The translations under genes were made by a program, and so were the position numbers. 64,000 nt of DNA from Adenophora triphylla var. japonica (taxonomy: Eukaryota > Streptophyta > Magnoliopsida > Asterales > Campanulaceae). The notes beneath the pieces are model-generated. The model did not search any database, was not told where the DNA came from, and saw nothing but the letters and a program-made list of their open reading frames with translations. Location: positions 100,832-164,831 of the forward strand of contig JAFEMH010005389.1 in NCBI GenBank assembly GCA_022495995.1, read 5' to 3'. Positions 35,251-45,981 of this stretch are shown one piece after another. Position 1 is the stretch's first letter, and each line of letters starts with the position of its first letter.

Positions 35251-36341
35251 ATACTAATATTTATTTTGGAAAGGAGAGTATAATAATTTTAAATTAGTAA
35301 CAAAATATTTATTTTGAATAGGAGGGTATATCAATTTTAAATTAGTACTCCCTTTGAACCAAAATAACTGTCAATTTTGATCAATTAGTGCCATTTATTT
35401 TTATATATAAATCTAAAAAATAGTGCCATTTATTTTTAATATTTGTCAAAAATAAAAAATATTTTCATACAAAATAAAAAATCTAATATTAATATGCTAT
35501 TTATTTATCAAAAATAATAAAAAATGGCATTGGCCTTGCCTTGGCCGTGGCCTGGCCTTGGCTCGGCCGTGGCCTTGCCTTGGCCTTATCCCACATCGAG
35601 GTCGAGGCAAAGTGAGGCATGTGGCTCGGGCGGCCATGGCCTTGCACACGGCGCCTTGGCTATTATCCCACATTGCTTTCACAACAAAAAAATCAAAGGC
35701 TTTGGCTATATAAGAATTGGCTGGGGCTGAAGCTTAGTTTACAATTGGCCTTGGCCGGCCCTTCTCATGGTCCTGGCCTCGGCCACGGCCACATTAAGGC
35801 CGAAAATTTGTTTCCAAAAAAGTTTTAAGACTTGAACTCGAATCGTTTAAGCTCGAAATCAAGATCGATTCGAGAAGCTCGCGAACAGCTTGCGAACAAC
35901 TCGTGAACTCGTTTCAAACTGAGTTCGAACGAATTTTTCAGGCTCGAGCTCGAAAAAAGCTCGGCTCGTTAATTTTTAGTCAAGTTCGAGTTCGACAACT
36001 CAAAGCTCGACTCGGCTCGTTTACAGCCCTAGTCGATAGGAAGGAGGATACTGGTAGGGCTATTACGCGAACCGAACAGGCTCGGGCTTGGTTCGGGCTC
36101 GGCTCGTAAAAGCTCGAACTCGAGAAGGCTCGAGTCTAACTCGAGCTCGACCCGATTTTCAGGCTCGAATTTTTTTCGAGCCGGCTCGAGCTCGGCTCAT
36201 TTGTTCGGCGAGCTTTGATCGGGATCGACTCGTTTAAGCTCGGATCGAGATCGGCTCGTTAAAAGCTCGAATAAAAAATTCGCAAACGATTCGAGCTCGA
36301 GCTCGAGCTCGAGACCGAGCTCGGCTCGATAAGCTCGACTC

Positions 36342-36833
36342 TGATTTATTTATTATACTTTCATTTGTTTAGTTTTTTTCTAACATTTTTTATATAACTT
36401 TTTGAAAAAAACTTCAATACTAAAAATAGTCCAAAATATTTATTTCTATTCATAAAAAATAAAAAAACTATACATTTATACATAAAAATTAAAGAATTTT
36501 ACCCGTCCCTGATTTCTTTAATATACTTTCATTTGTTTAGTCTTTTTCTAACATTTTTTATATTACTTTTTGAAAAAAACTTCAATACTAAAAAAAGTCC
36601 AAAATATTTATTTCTATTCATAAAAAATAAAAAAATTATATATTTATACATAAAAATTAAAGAATTTTACCCGTCCCTGATTTCTTTATTATACTTTCAT
36701 TTGTTTAATTTTTATATAACTTTTTGAAAAAAATTCAATACTAAAAAAAGACAAAAATGTTTATTTCTATTCATAAAAAATAAAAAATTATACATTTATA
36801 CATAAAAATTAAAGGATTTTACCCGTCCCTGAT
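36342..36833. repeat. three tandem repeats of about 150-170 bp
   Basis: Units about 36342-36510, 36511-36680 and 36681-36833, each running from TTTATTATACTTTCATTTG to TTTTACCCGTCCCTGA; the third carries a small deletion. Confidence 0.88.
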
Positions 36834-36876
36834 TTTTTTATTATATTTTCATTTGATTTGTTTTTTTTCTAAATTT

Positions 36877-37470
36877 CGTGGTGGTAGTAGTAGCGGTAGT
36901 AGTGATAGTAGTGGTAGTAGTGGTAGTAGTAGTGGTAGTGGTAATAGTGGTGATGGTAGTGGTGGTGGTGGTAGTGGTAGTAGTGGTGGTAGTAGTAGTA
37001 GTGGTGGTAGTGGTGGTAGTAGTGATAGTAGTGGTGGTGATAGTGGTGGTGGTGGTAGTGGTAGTGGTGGTAGTAGTAGTAGTAGTGGTAGTGGTAGTGG
37101 TGGTAGTGATAGTGGTGGTAGTGGTGGTAGTGATAGTGGTAGTGGTAGTAGTGGTGGTGGTGATAGTGGTAGTGGTAGTAGTGTTGGTGGTGGTAGTGGT
37201 AGTGGTAGTAGTAGTAGTGGTGATAGTAGTGGTAGTGGTAATAGTGGTGGTAGTAGTTGTGGTAGTAGTGGTAGTAGTAGTGGTGGTAGTGGTGATAGTG
37301 GTAGTAGTAGTAGTGGTAGTGGTAGTAGTGGTAATAGTAGTTGTAGTAGTAGTAGTAGTAGTGATAGTTGTGGTAGTGGTGGTGGTGGTAGTGGTGGTGG
37401 TGGTGGTGATAGTGGTAGTGGTAGCGGTGGTAGTGGTGGTAGTGGTAATAGTGGTAGTCGTAGTAATTAG
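36877..37470. repeat. (GGT/AGT)n trinucleotide tract
   Basis: 594 bp composed almost only of GGT and AGT triplets with rare GAT and AAT. It creates long spurious open frames (Gly/Ser, Val, His/Tyr) on both strands. Confidence 0.95.
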
Positions 37471-38056
37471 GAAAGTTATATTTCATGACTCCATCCATCC
37501 CTCCCTAACATAAATTGAACATTTTAAAATTATTACTCTATTCGTTTCAAAATAAATTTGAAAATCTGTCTCAAAATATATGACATTTTAAAATGTCATT
37601 CGAAAAGTATAAAATAAATAATAAATATTTTTCTTAGTTATTTTCAATTTTTTTTATATTTTTTGTAAGAATTTAAAGAATTATGAAAAATCAAAATTGA
37701 AAAAAAATTATGTAGAGACAAAGACAAAGCTCGAGCTCGGCTCGGTTCGGCTCGGCTCGTTTAGGCTCGAAAATTCAAATAAAAGCTCGATAAAGCTCGA
37801 ACTAAAAATCGTTTGAGTTCAGATTTAAAAAAAATCGAGTTAAGCTCGAGCTCGGCTCGTTAAAGCTCGAGTTCGAGAAGCTCGCAAAAAAGCTCGTGAA
37901 CAGCTCGCGAACAACTCGAAACTCGGTTCGAGCCGAGCTCGAACGAATTTTTCAGGCTCGAGCTCGAGCTCGAAAAAAGCTCGGCTCGTTAATTTTTAGT
38001 CGAGCTCGAGCTCGACACCTCAAAGCTCGGCTCGGCACGGCTCGTTTACAGTCCTA

Positions 38057-38897
38057 ATTCCACCCAATCCGGAGATCGGTCTTGCTAAAAAAGAGAGAGG
38101 TTTTCAAAGAAGGAAAATATTTTAAATAATAAATAAAATAAAGATCCATTTAACGAGGTTAAACGGAATATAGGATCGATTGCTTCGAGACCATCCCCAT
38201 GATTTGGGGAGCCTCTAGTCTGATCCTAGATTCAATGTATTTATACCACTCTAATAATCAATTAGAAAGGAAAAGGAAGATTACCTTGCGTGAAGTAATT
38301 CGGACAGAGTTTCGACTCAAGTTTAGAGTCGAACCTTAACGCGGACAGAGCTTCGCCTCAGTCCTTGATTCGTGCTTTGATGTTTGTTTATCAACAAGGT
38401 TGACAAACAAACTTTAGGTAATTTTAGGGGTGATTTACAGGAATCTTTCAGGGAGAGAAACCAGTAAATGTGGGGGGTTTTGTCTTGAAAAGTCTGGGAT
38501 CCTAAATACTGAAATTCTTCAGGTATTTATAGGTGTTGGAGAGGTGTTGAAGATGAGATCAAACACCTTGGGAAGGTTCCAGAATCCAAACTTCATTGGA
38601 TGGCTGGATGGATAAAGTTTTATCCCGAAAGAGGTTGAAATCGACGAGGAAACTGTTATCTGCAGTCTGCAGAACTCCTTTATCTCGCGCGAGACACGCT
38701 ATTCCGCGCGAGATAAGGCAGTCTGTGGACAATTCTGCCATTCCCTCGTTATTTCGTATGCAGTTTAGTCCAAACTAATGGTCGTTAGTCAAAACTTAAC
38801 GAAACATGACGAAATTGTGGATTTCTACTTTTTGACTCAAGGCGAGACTTAGAGCGGTATAAATTTCCTCCGATGGGTTCAGAATGGGGTGTCTACA
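38057..38897. repeat. truncated LTR of the gag-only retrotransposon family
   Basis: Similar to LTR positions about 130-1046 of 40922-41967: it starts ATTCCACCCAATCCGGAGATCGG and ends GGGGTGTCTACA. The first about 130 bp are absent at the junction with hAT-like element 2. It is more divergent from the 40922 and 47525 LTRs than those are from each other. It contains the palindromes ATCTCGCGCGAGAC (38682-38695) and TTCCGCGCGAGAT (38702-38714). Confidence 0.8.
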
Positions 38898-40399
38898 CTG
38901 ACAGATAGGGAAGTGGTAAATTGCTTCAGGAATGGGGTGACCTCTGCAGACTTAGACTACGAGTTACAAGTCAGGAGCGTGAAGACCCGTCAAGAGCTGT
39001 TTGAGAGGGCCTACAATGTGGCCATAGCTGAAGAGAGGAAGGAAAAGAAGAAAGAAAAGGGTCCCAAATCCAAGGCCGCAGATACCGATAAGAAGGACCC
39101 CACAAAGAATGGAGGTAACAACAAGAACGGGAAAAACAGAACTAGGGCGACTGAGAGAATGCCCGAGACTTTTACTCTGTTGACAGTAAGTCGCACTGAA
39201 ATTTTGAATACGGTCGAACTAGGCCCACCTGCCCCAATGAACCCAAGAAACAAGTTCAAAAGGGATACCAGCAAATACTGTGATTATCACAAGGATACGG
39301 GTCACACTAAAGAAGACTGTATGAGTCTGAAACGTATCATTCAGAAGTGGGTCGACAGTGGGAAGCTCGATAGATACGTTAAAGGAGCCCATCCTGGCGG
39401 AGGTGGGCGAGTTACTGGAGATATACCTGAACCAAGGCAACCTCGACTGAATTTGGGAGTGATCACTGAGCAAGCTAGCAATACTGCTCTGAAGCATAAG
39501 ATCTTTCAACTCAACAAAGCCCCCATATACTGCATAGAAGCTACATCAGAGATGAAGTTATCAGTTTCTACCCGAATGAACTAGCGACCAACATGGCTGC
39601 CAGAGAGCAAGTTCGCGTTATCCCAGGATTGATTGATGGGTGTACGACGAGTAGACTCTTGATAGACATGGGGGCCTGCAAGGATATCCTTTTCTACAAG
39701 ACATTCAAAGAAATGGGACTTACGAAGAAGAAGTTGTCGTCCTATGATAGTCGACTTGAAGGCTTAACCAATCATAGGGTGGATGCTAGGGGGCAGATCG
39801 AGCTGGACGTCGACATAGGCCAACATCCATTCAGGGTCACGAACAAGGTAACATTTATTGTTATTGATGTAAATAGTGATTATGATGCTATTTTTGGTAT
39901 CCCTGGCCAGGTCATACTTGGAATGGTGGCCTCTATACCCCATCAACGAGTTAAGTTCCCTACGTTAGCTGGAATTGGCTGCGTGCAAAGCACGGCTCGA
40001 GCTTATCTTGATCACATCCTTCGAACAAGGAAGAAGAGGGAATTGGAAGTTGATACTCCTGAGGGATACTTGAAGCTTTCTAAATCTGTCACCACAACTT
40101 CACGACTATCTATAATCACCTGCGTGGATGAGGCGACCTATCACTCACATGACCATGTCATGAATGAGCTGACACATCCCTCCCAAGACACTATGGTTGA
40201 TTCGGATGCAGTTATGGTCGACCAAGTCATCATAGGCGACCTATGCCTACAGATCAACCAAAACTCAGGGGCCACCAGCGACGAGATTGCAGTTGAGCTA
40301 GATGGCATGATTGTTGAAGAAGCTCCCCACTTGGGGCCGAAGAAAGAAAGAGGGTTCGTGAGATCATTATTGAGAGCCTACAGTTCAGAGATGGTCTAG
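38898..40399 (+). pseudogene. gypsy gag C-terminus and protease
   Basis: Gag continues at 38898-39584 with a lysine-rich stretch and a gypsy-type knuckle CDYHKDTGHTKEDC near residues 130-145 of that piece. After a stop at 39582, protease is open from 39593 to 40399; its active-site region reads LIDMGACKDILF, with DMG instead of the usual D-T/S-G. A stop at 40397-40399 and a new frame at 40411 precede reverse transcriptase. Broken copy. Confidence 0.8.
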
Positions 40400-40410
40400 A
40401 GTTAGAAGCT

Positions 40411-40921
40411 GTGGACGAGTTAGAAGCAGTGGCGACTAATCCCTCCTATCCCGATCAAAAAATTCAAATCGGAAAGCAGTTGTTGAGGAAAGAACAGAGA
40501 TTGTCAAGCTACTGGGAGAAAGCAATGATGTGTTTTGCTTGGCGTGTGGAAGACATGAAAGGAATCAAGGAGGAGGTTGTTGTTCACAGACTGGAAGTTA
40601 ATCCGACTATGAAACATAAGGCACAGAAGCTACGAAGCTTTGCTCGCGACAAAGAAGAGGCGATCAAACTTGAGGTACAAAAACTTTTAAGTGCAGGTAT
40701 CATTAAGGAGGCCACTCATACCACCTGGCTAGCAAACGTGGTGATGGTGAAGAAATTAAACGGCAAATGGCGTATGTGTGTCGACTTCACCAACATTAAT
40801 CTAGCTTGCCTAAAGGATTGCTATCCTCTACCTCGGATCGACAAGCTCATAGATTCTATAGATGGACACACCACATTGAGCTTTCTCGATGCCTATTCAG
40901 GCTACCACCAGATTAAGATGC
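40411..40921 (+). pseudogene. gypsy reverse transcriptase, first part
   Basis: RT fingers and palm: AGIIKEATHTTWLANVVMVK, WRMCVDFTNIN, YPLPRID and LDAYSGYHQI. The frame is cut by the retrotransposon inserted after 40921 and resumes at 48571. Confidence 0.9.
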
Positions 40922-41967
40922 TGTAGCGATGCGTGAATTTTTCGAATAACAGAGTCGCCACTTATTATTTATTTAGGAAAACAATAAGAAAAACCTTAAA
41001 AAGAGATTTGAGGGTTCGGGGGTTAAGTTATCGAATGGGTAGGTCGAGGAGCATCCATTCCACCCAATCCGGAGATCGGTCTTGCCAATTGAGTATTATC
41101 AATCTTTTTAATTACTAATTAAATAAAGAACAAGAAAACCCTAATCAATTTCTTGATTAGGAATGTCGGATTGTACGCTTCGAGATCGCCTTCATCGATT
41201 GAAGGGACTCTAGGCTAATCCTTTTGATGGGATTACACCACTCTAAAAGCCAATAGAGAGAGATTAAGAAGAAAAGAGTAAAAGTATAGGAGTTTACCTA
41301 GTTTAGGGAGGATTTGATTTAGAACGTGGTTCTAAGATGTTTTCTCGATCGAGAAGTGATTTGGGCAGAGTTTCGAATCAATGAGAGTCAAATCTTGATG
41401 CGGACAGAGCTTCGCCTCAATCCTTGATTCGGGTTTGGATGTTTGTTGATCAACAGGGTTGATAAACAAACTTTAGGTGATTTTAGGGAGGTTTTGTGAG
41501 TGATTTGAAGGAATCTTTCGTGGAGAGAAACCAACAAATTGTGTGTGTTGTGTGGAAATCTGGACCTCTTGAAATAGTGGAAGTCACCAAGTATTTATAG
41601 GGGTTTAGGAGGTAGAGGTGGAGAGGTAAAACACTCCTAGGAAGCTTCCAGAACTCAATTCTGATTGGAGAACCGGATTAGATGAGGTTTATCAAGAAAA
41701 GAGTTTGAAACGGAGAAGGAGAGTGATTTCTGCACATCCTGTCGAGGGGATATCTCGCGCGAGATATGATATCTCTTGCGAGACAAAGCAGTTTGTGGAC
41801 AATTCTGCCCTCTTCAGTTATTCCGTTAGTCAGTTAGGTCCAAAACTAACGAGGTTAGTTAGAAACTTAACGAAACATGACGAAACTGATATGCTTTCAT
41901 CAAAACATAAAAGAGAGACGAAGAGTAGTGTAATCATGATTTATTGGTTCAGAATGGGGTGTCTACA
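40922..41967 (-). repeat. 3' LTR of the gag-only element
   Basis: 1046 bp. Contains a paired palindrome ATCTCGCGCGAGAT (41752-41765) and ATCTCTTGCGAGAC (41770-41783). Near-identical partner at 47525-48570. Confidence 0.95.
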
Positions 41968-41981
41968 GAGCCCCTCGGCGA
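41968..41981 (-). promoter_or_regulatory. polypurine-tract region
   Basis: Minus strand reads GTCGCCGAGGGGCTC directly before the LTR. The same GTCGCCGAGGGGCTAC abuts the Tat-like LTR at 50996. Position next to the LTR supports plus-strand priming. Confidence 0.6.
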
Positions 41982-42288
41982 CAGGTCTTATGAAAGAAGA
42001 AGTGTCGTCGATAGAAAAGACATCATTCTGAACATTGGGATGGTCGTGCCGCACGGCTGCCTACGTATCTCTAAGAGAGAATCAGACCACACGTAGTTCG
42101 ACTCCAAAACACTAAAAAGGCTATTTTAGGTATTTTGAAAAGCATTTTTGAAAATCGAAGAGGGATTTTTTTTTTTTGAAAAGGTAAAATCATACTGAGG
42201 AATCAAAAGACTTGACCCAATTCTGAAGATACCCATTTGTTGATGAAGTTGTTGAAGCGCGCCGCCCGAGGTTACTGACGTTGCCGTT

Positions 42289-42660
42289 GTTGCCGAGGTC
42301 GCGGACTTGAAGTTTGCTGCCATCACAGACTTTGAAGTTGTCGCCGAGGTCACGGACTTGAGGTTTGCTTTGCCGAGGTCACGGACTTTGTTGTCGTTGC
42401 CGAGGTCACGGACTTTGAAGTTTGCTGCCATCACAGACTTTGAAGTTGTTGCCGAGGTCACGGACTTGAAGTTTGCTGCCATCACAGACTTTAAAGTTGT
42501 TGCCGAGGTCACGGACTTGAAGTTTGCTGTCATCACAGACTTTTCTGGTGTCGCCGAGGTCACGGACTTGAAGTTTGCTGCCGTCACAGACTTTGAAGTT
42601 TGCTGCCATCACAGACTTTACTAGTGTTGCCGAGGTCACGGACTTGAAGTTGTCGGTTGA
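42289..42660 (-). repeat. tandem repeat array, units of about 30-60 bp
   Basis: Seven or eight units of GCCGAGGTCACGGACTTGAA, usually followed by GTTTGCTGCCATCACAGACTTTGAA, with units of variable length. Frames through it are open only because the units lack stops. Confidence 0.88.
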
Positions 42661-44616
42661 GATGGAGGTTCTGTCGGCCCCTGTAATGCAAGGATATATG
42701 CATGCTGATCTCGGATAGACCCGAATGATTCTTACCTTTCTGTACCTGTCAACACATAAAGATTCCAAGTAGATTTTTTTTTTCAGATTTTAGTTGTTTG
42801 ACTGGACTTACGTGGTGGTGCTCACGTCTGTTCGTGTGAATGGCCGGTCGGACATTTTGGTGGTGAGTTTATGTATGAGTATATGGTATATGGAAATGTA
42901 GAGACATTTGTATGGATTTGTATATTTGAGATAGGCTAATTGTATGAGTGAACTTGTGTTTGACAAGTTGGGACCAAATCAGGTTTATGCAGAATCTGTT
43001 GCTAGTCAGCGAGGCTGTATTGTTGTAGAATTTCGTTCGATGAGTATCCTTGTGTGAACACATCTAGGTCTGTTGAGAATTTTCATTCTTACTTCTCCTT
43101 TGAGTCGTGTCTCTAGGAGGCAAACGACTACAAATCTGTCGACTGTCGTAATGGCTTTATGTCCAAGTCCCTTTGGTGTCTCAAGCCCCAAGTTGTTTGC
43201 AAGTGGTAGATGACTTTGTGAACAGGCTTGTGAAGCTGCTCTCTTTGATTTGAAGGTGATCGAAGAAGACTCTCCTTGTTGATTTGATTTGAAGAAGATC
43301 GAATGACGCTCGATGAAGAAGGCTGAAGAATACTCTCCCTTTGTCCTTTGCTTTTTTTTTTCTTAGTGCGCACCCTGGTTTTTGCCTAGACCGCCCTTTC
43401 GGGTTTTCAATCTAGCGGGCATCTCTTTTGCGTCTTTTTTTTCATTTTTTTTTTGAATAGTATGTAACTCGAAGAGAACTCAGAGAGAGAAAATCTTATT
43501 GAGGAGAGAGAAATGAGATCTCAATTTTAGTTGAGGAGAAACGGACTCTATTCTTTGGAAGGTGATCCAAGCATTGACTCTTTGGAGAGGTGAATTTTAT
43601 AATGATGAGAGTGAGAAGCAAAGAGGAAAGCCCCTAATGCAGATTTGATTATTTTGAATAGTTTGAAGTAGAGATTGACTGGGGGAGGAAAGGTTAGGAA
43701 GCCCCAGTTTTGATGCTTGGATTTCATGATTGTGTATGAGAGTGGCTAACGGGAAGCCCCTAGACTCAAGAAGAAATGCTAGTTGGCTCAAGGATCTAGA
43801 AAAGTTATTCTACCTTTTAATGGACCGTGCATCATCTAGAAATTTCTAAGTAAGATTGAGAAGGAAGCCAATCATTAGTATGACTTAAGGGTAAACATTT
43901 TTCTTGATACTGAAAGTCTTCTTCACTTGATGTAAGAGGATATTGAGGAATCCTCTTTTCTTTTGTTGGTATCACTTGACTCCTCTTCTTTGTGGGAGAG
44001 TCCTTCTTGCCTTTGTTGAAATTCCATCCTTGTTGTGGGGCGATGAAGGCTTGAGAGTTTTTTTTTTTTTTCGATGATCTATTTTTGCCTAGGACAAATT
44101 GAGGAGTTTCGTCCTAGCGAGCTTTTTTTTTTTGTACTCTCAAAGCCTTGAGTTGAGTAGCCCCACTTTTCTTTGGATGAATGTTGACAGCAGCACCTTT
44201 GGCTTTCTTCGCTTGTTGGTCTCTAACTTTCAGTAGGGGTAATGTTTAACCCTTAAGCCTCCTAATGATAACTTTCTTTTTAAAGTCACTTAGAAGTTTC
44301 TATTTTTGCGATGATTTAGGGAATGGAAGGTCCATTATTTTGCATGAGTTGAATGATATTCATGAGGTAGAACAACTTTAGGGAAAGTGTTTAGGAAAAG
44401 AAATAACTTTTGATTAATTGAGAAATTTGAAAACAGACTCGATAGTTTAGATGACACAAACTAGAGGAGGTGAGGAGTACTAGAAAGACAGAACAACTCT
44501 TCGAGCTCATACTTGGAAATTTAAAACCTAATCTACTTCTATCAAAGGAGAAAGGGAGAGGATAGTGGTAGCCCCAAAGTGGTAAGTGTAGATTTCTTCT
44601 TGGAGCTTCATCTTCT
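42661..44616 (-). other. noncoding 3' region of the gag-only element
   Basis: Where pol would be expected there is no RT, RNase H or integrase similarity on either strand. It contains CTAGAC-type hairpin motifs at 43383-43420 and a variant at 44087-44122, each beside poly-T on the + strand. Confidence 0.7.
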
Positions 44617-45981
44617 TCATGGATTGCGAGGGAGAGGATTGGTGATGACGTTGGGACGTTCTAGATCTCCATTATCAAAGAGGTCTTGTATGATGTCCTT
44701 CAAGTGGTGGCAGGAGTTGGTGTCATGGCCGGTGAAGTTGTGGTACTTGCAGAATAAGTGATGAGCATGATTCGGACCCATATCCTTCGGAGGACCACCT
44801 TTCCTTGGTTTGATTTTTTCATTCTGGACAAGCACATTGAAGAGTTCTTCTTGAGTGATTCCTTCAATTTTGTCATAGTGTCTCTTTTTCTTTTCGGGAG
44901 GAGGGACAGCAGAATACTTGCCGGTGTTGGTGCGGTTGAATGCAATAGCGTTGACTGAAGCATCCTTACTTGTAGCGGGTTTGTTGTAGCGGAAGTTACT
45001 TTCCCTCTTTTTGCTTTTTAGGAAGTCGTCAACCCTAATTCCGGACTCGAGGAGTTCATTGAAACTAGGAAAGTAATTACCGGCGAGCTTCTCTTGAAAT
45101 TCATCACGGAGGCATTGGAGGAAGATGTGGATTTGCTCTTTGAGAGTAGGCCTTTCGACGATTTCAGTGAGTTTGAGTCTCCATCTTCTAGCAAATTCAG
45201 CAAAGGACTCATTTGCATGTTGTTTAGTTTGTTCAAGATCCCTCCTAGTAGGGCGGTAGGTGGAGTTATCTTCAAACTTCCTTTGGAAGACTAAACATGC
45301 GGACGACCAATCGAGCCTTGTAGTCGTAGGAAGAGACATGTACCAATCCCTTGCAGCACCTTCTAAAGTTTGAGGAAAGCATTGGGCCAAGATTGTGTTA
45401 TCAACGCCCATTGGAAGCATGGCCCAAGTGTAGGTTTCAACATGAGCTCGAGGACAGGTAGTACCATTGAACTTGGCGATATCGGGTGTCTTGTACTTGC
45501 GAGGAAACTTAGTGATGGACTGTTGAAGAGCATCGGGATCAAATGGAACGAATGACCCTTTGGAAGTGTCAAGAGTCGCAAGCTTCTTTTCGAGGTAGTT
45601 CTTAGTAACATGGTCACCAAGTTTAGTAGTTTCACCACTGCCTTCTTTCTTGGTTTTAGTGCCCTTGGAGGTATGTCCTTCGTCATCGGAGGATGATGAG
45701 GAAGAGGATGAATCGGATTCTTCCTTTTTCTTGCTTGACTTCTTGGTTTTCTTATTCACTTTGGTGTAGGATTCCTCTTCATCGGAGGAGGATTCCACTT
45801 TCTGCTTTTGCTTTCTTCCTTTTTTGACTTTCAAATCATTGAGTTCTTTTATGAGGGCGGTCATTTGGGCGTTTTGCTCATCAATTTGCTTACTTTGTTC
45901 ATCCAACCTAGTCATGGCTTCGATGAGTTGGACCTTAGCATCGTTGAAATCGGCCTCGGTGGTAGAAGGAGAAGCAGACAT
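44617..45981 (-). CDS. gag polyprotein of the nonautonomous retrotransposon
   Basis: An intact 454-residue ORF. The N-terminal coiled region (about 1-55, heptad-like LDEQSKQIDEQNAQM) is followed by a Lys/Ser/Glu-rich linker with a run of serines (about 55-115). The retrotransposon gag capsid domain (about 170-330) includes FNGTTCPRAHVETY, EGAARDWYMSLP and FAEFARRWR. A gypsy-type knuckle CKYHNFTGHDTNSC follows near 410. It would assemble the virus-like particle around the element RNA. No stop or shift is seen. It ends without fused protease. Both LTRs are nearly identical, so the gene may still be functional and used in trans. Confidence 0.9.
   Translation of the reverse strand: MSASPSTTEADFNDAKVQLIEAMTRLDEQSKQIDEQNAQMTALIKELNDLKVKKGRKQKQKVESSSDEEESYTKVNKKTKKSSKKKEESDSSSSSSSSDDEGHTSKGTKTKKEGSGETTKLGDHVTKNYLEKKLATLDTSKGSFVPFDPDALQQSITKFPRKYKTPDIAKFNGTTCPRAHVETYTWAMLPMGVDNTILAQCFPQTLEGAARDWYMSLPTTTRLDWSSACLVFQRKFEDNSTYRPTRRDLEQTKQHANESFAEFARRWRLKLTEIVERPTLKEQIHIFLQCLRDEFQEKLAGNYFPSFNELLESGIRVDDFLKSKKRESNFRYNKPATSKDASVNAIAFNRTNTGKYSAVPPPEKKKRHYDKIEGITQEELFNVLVQNEKIKPRKGGPPKDMGPNHAHHLFCKYHNFTGHDTNSCHHLKDIIQDLFDNGDLERPNVITNPLPRNP

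Larger units (their letters stand above)
33132..36031. mobile_element. long hAT-like nonautonomous element 1
   Basis: 2900 bp, ends TAGGGCTGTTAC and GTTTACAGCCCTA, flanked by 8-bp repeats GCCGACAG (33124-33131) and GTCGATAG (36032-36039), 6 of 8 matching. Subterminal arrays of GCTCGAGCTCG-type motifs occupy about 33140-33340 and 35830-36025. Inside these lie GGCC-rich inverted arms (33490-33715 and 35524-35810), AT repeats, a trinucleotide tract, a telomere-like tract and a MITE. No transposase. Removing it with one duplication copy leaves the gag reading frame continuous, which supports the boundaries. Confidence 0.75.
36055..38056. mobile_element. long hAT-like nonautonomous element 2
   Basis: 2002 bp, left end TAGGGCTATTACGCGAACCG almost identical to the left end of element 1; right end GTTTACAGTCCTA. 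GCTCGAGCTCG arrays at about 36065-36340 and 37730-38050. The interior has three 150-170-bp tandem repeats and a 594-bp GGT/AGT tract. The flanks (GATACTGG and ATTCCACC) do not match, so the right side was probably rearranged after insertion. Confidence 0.7.

Noticed and set aside
36853..37513. Long open frames encoding Gly/Ser, Val or His/Tyr polymers
   Set aside because: All frames of the GGT/AGT repeat are open; this is a simple-sequence artefact inside a transposon.
42289..42660. CRISPR-like regular repeats
   Set aside because: Units are adjacent, variable in length and without unique spacers; they lie in a plant retrotransposon.
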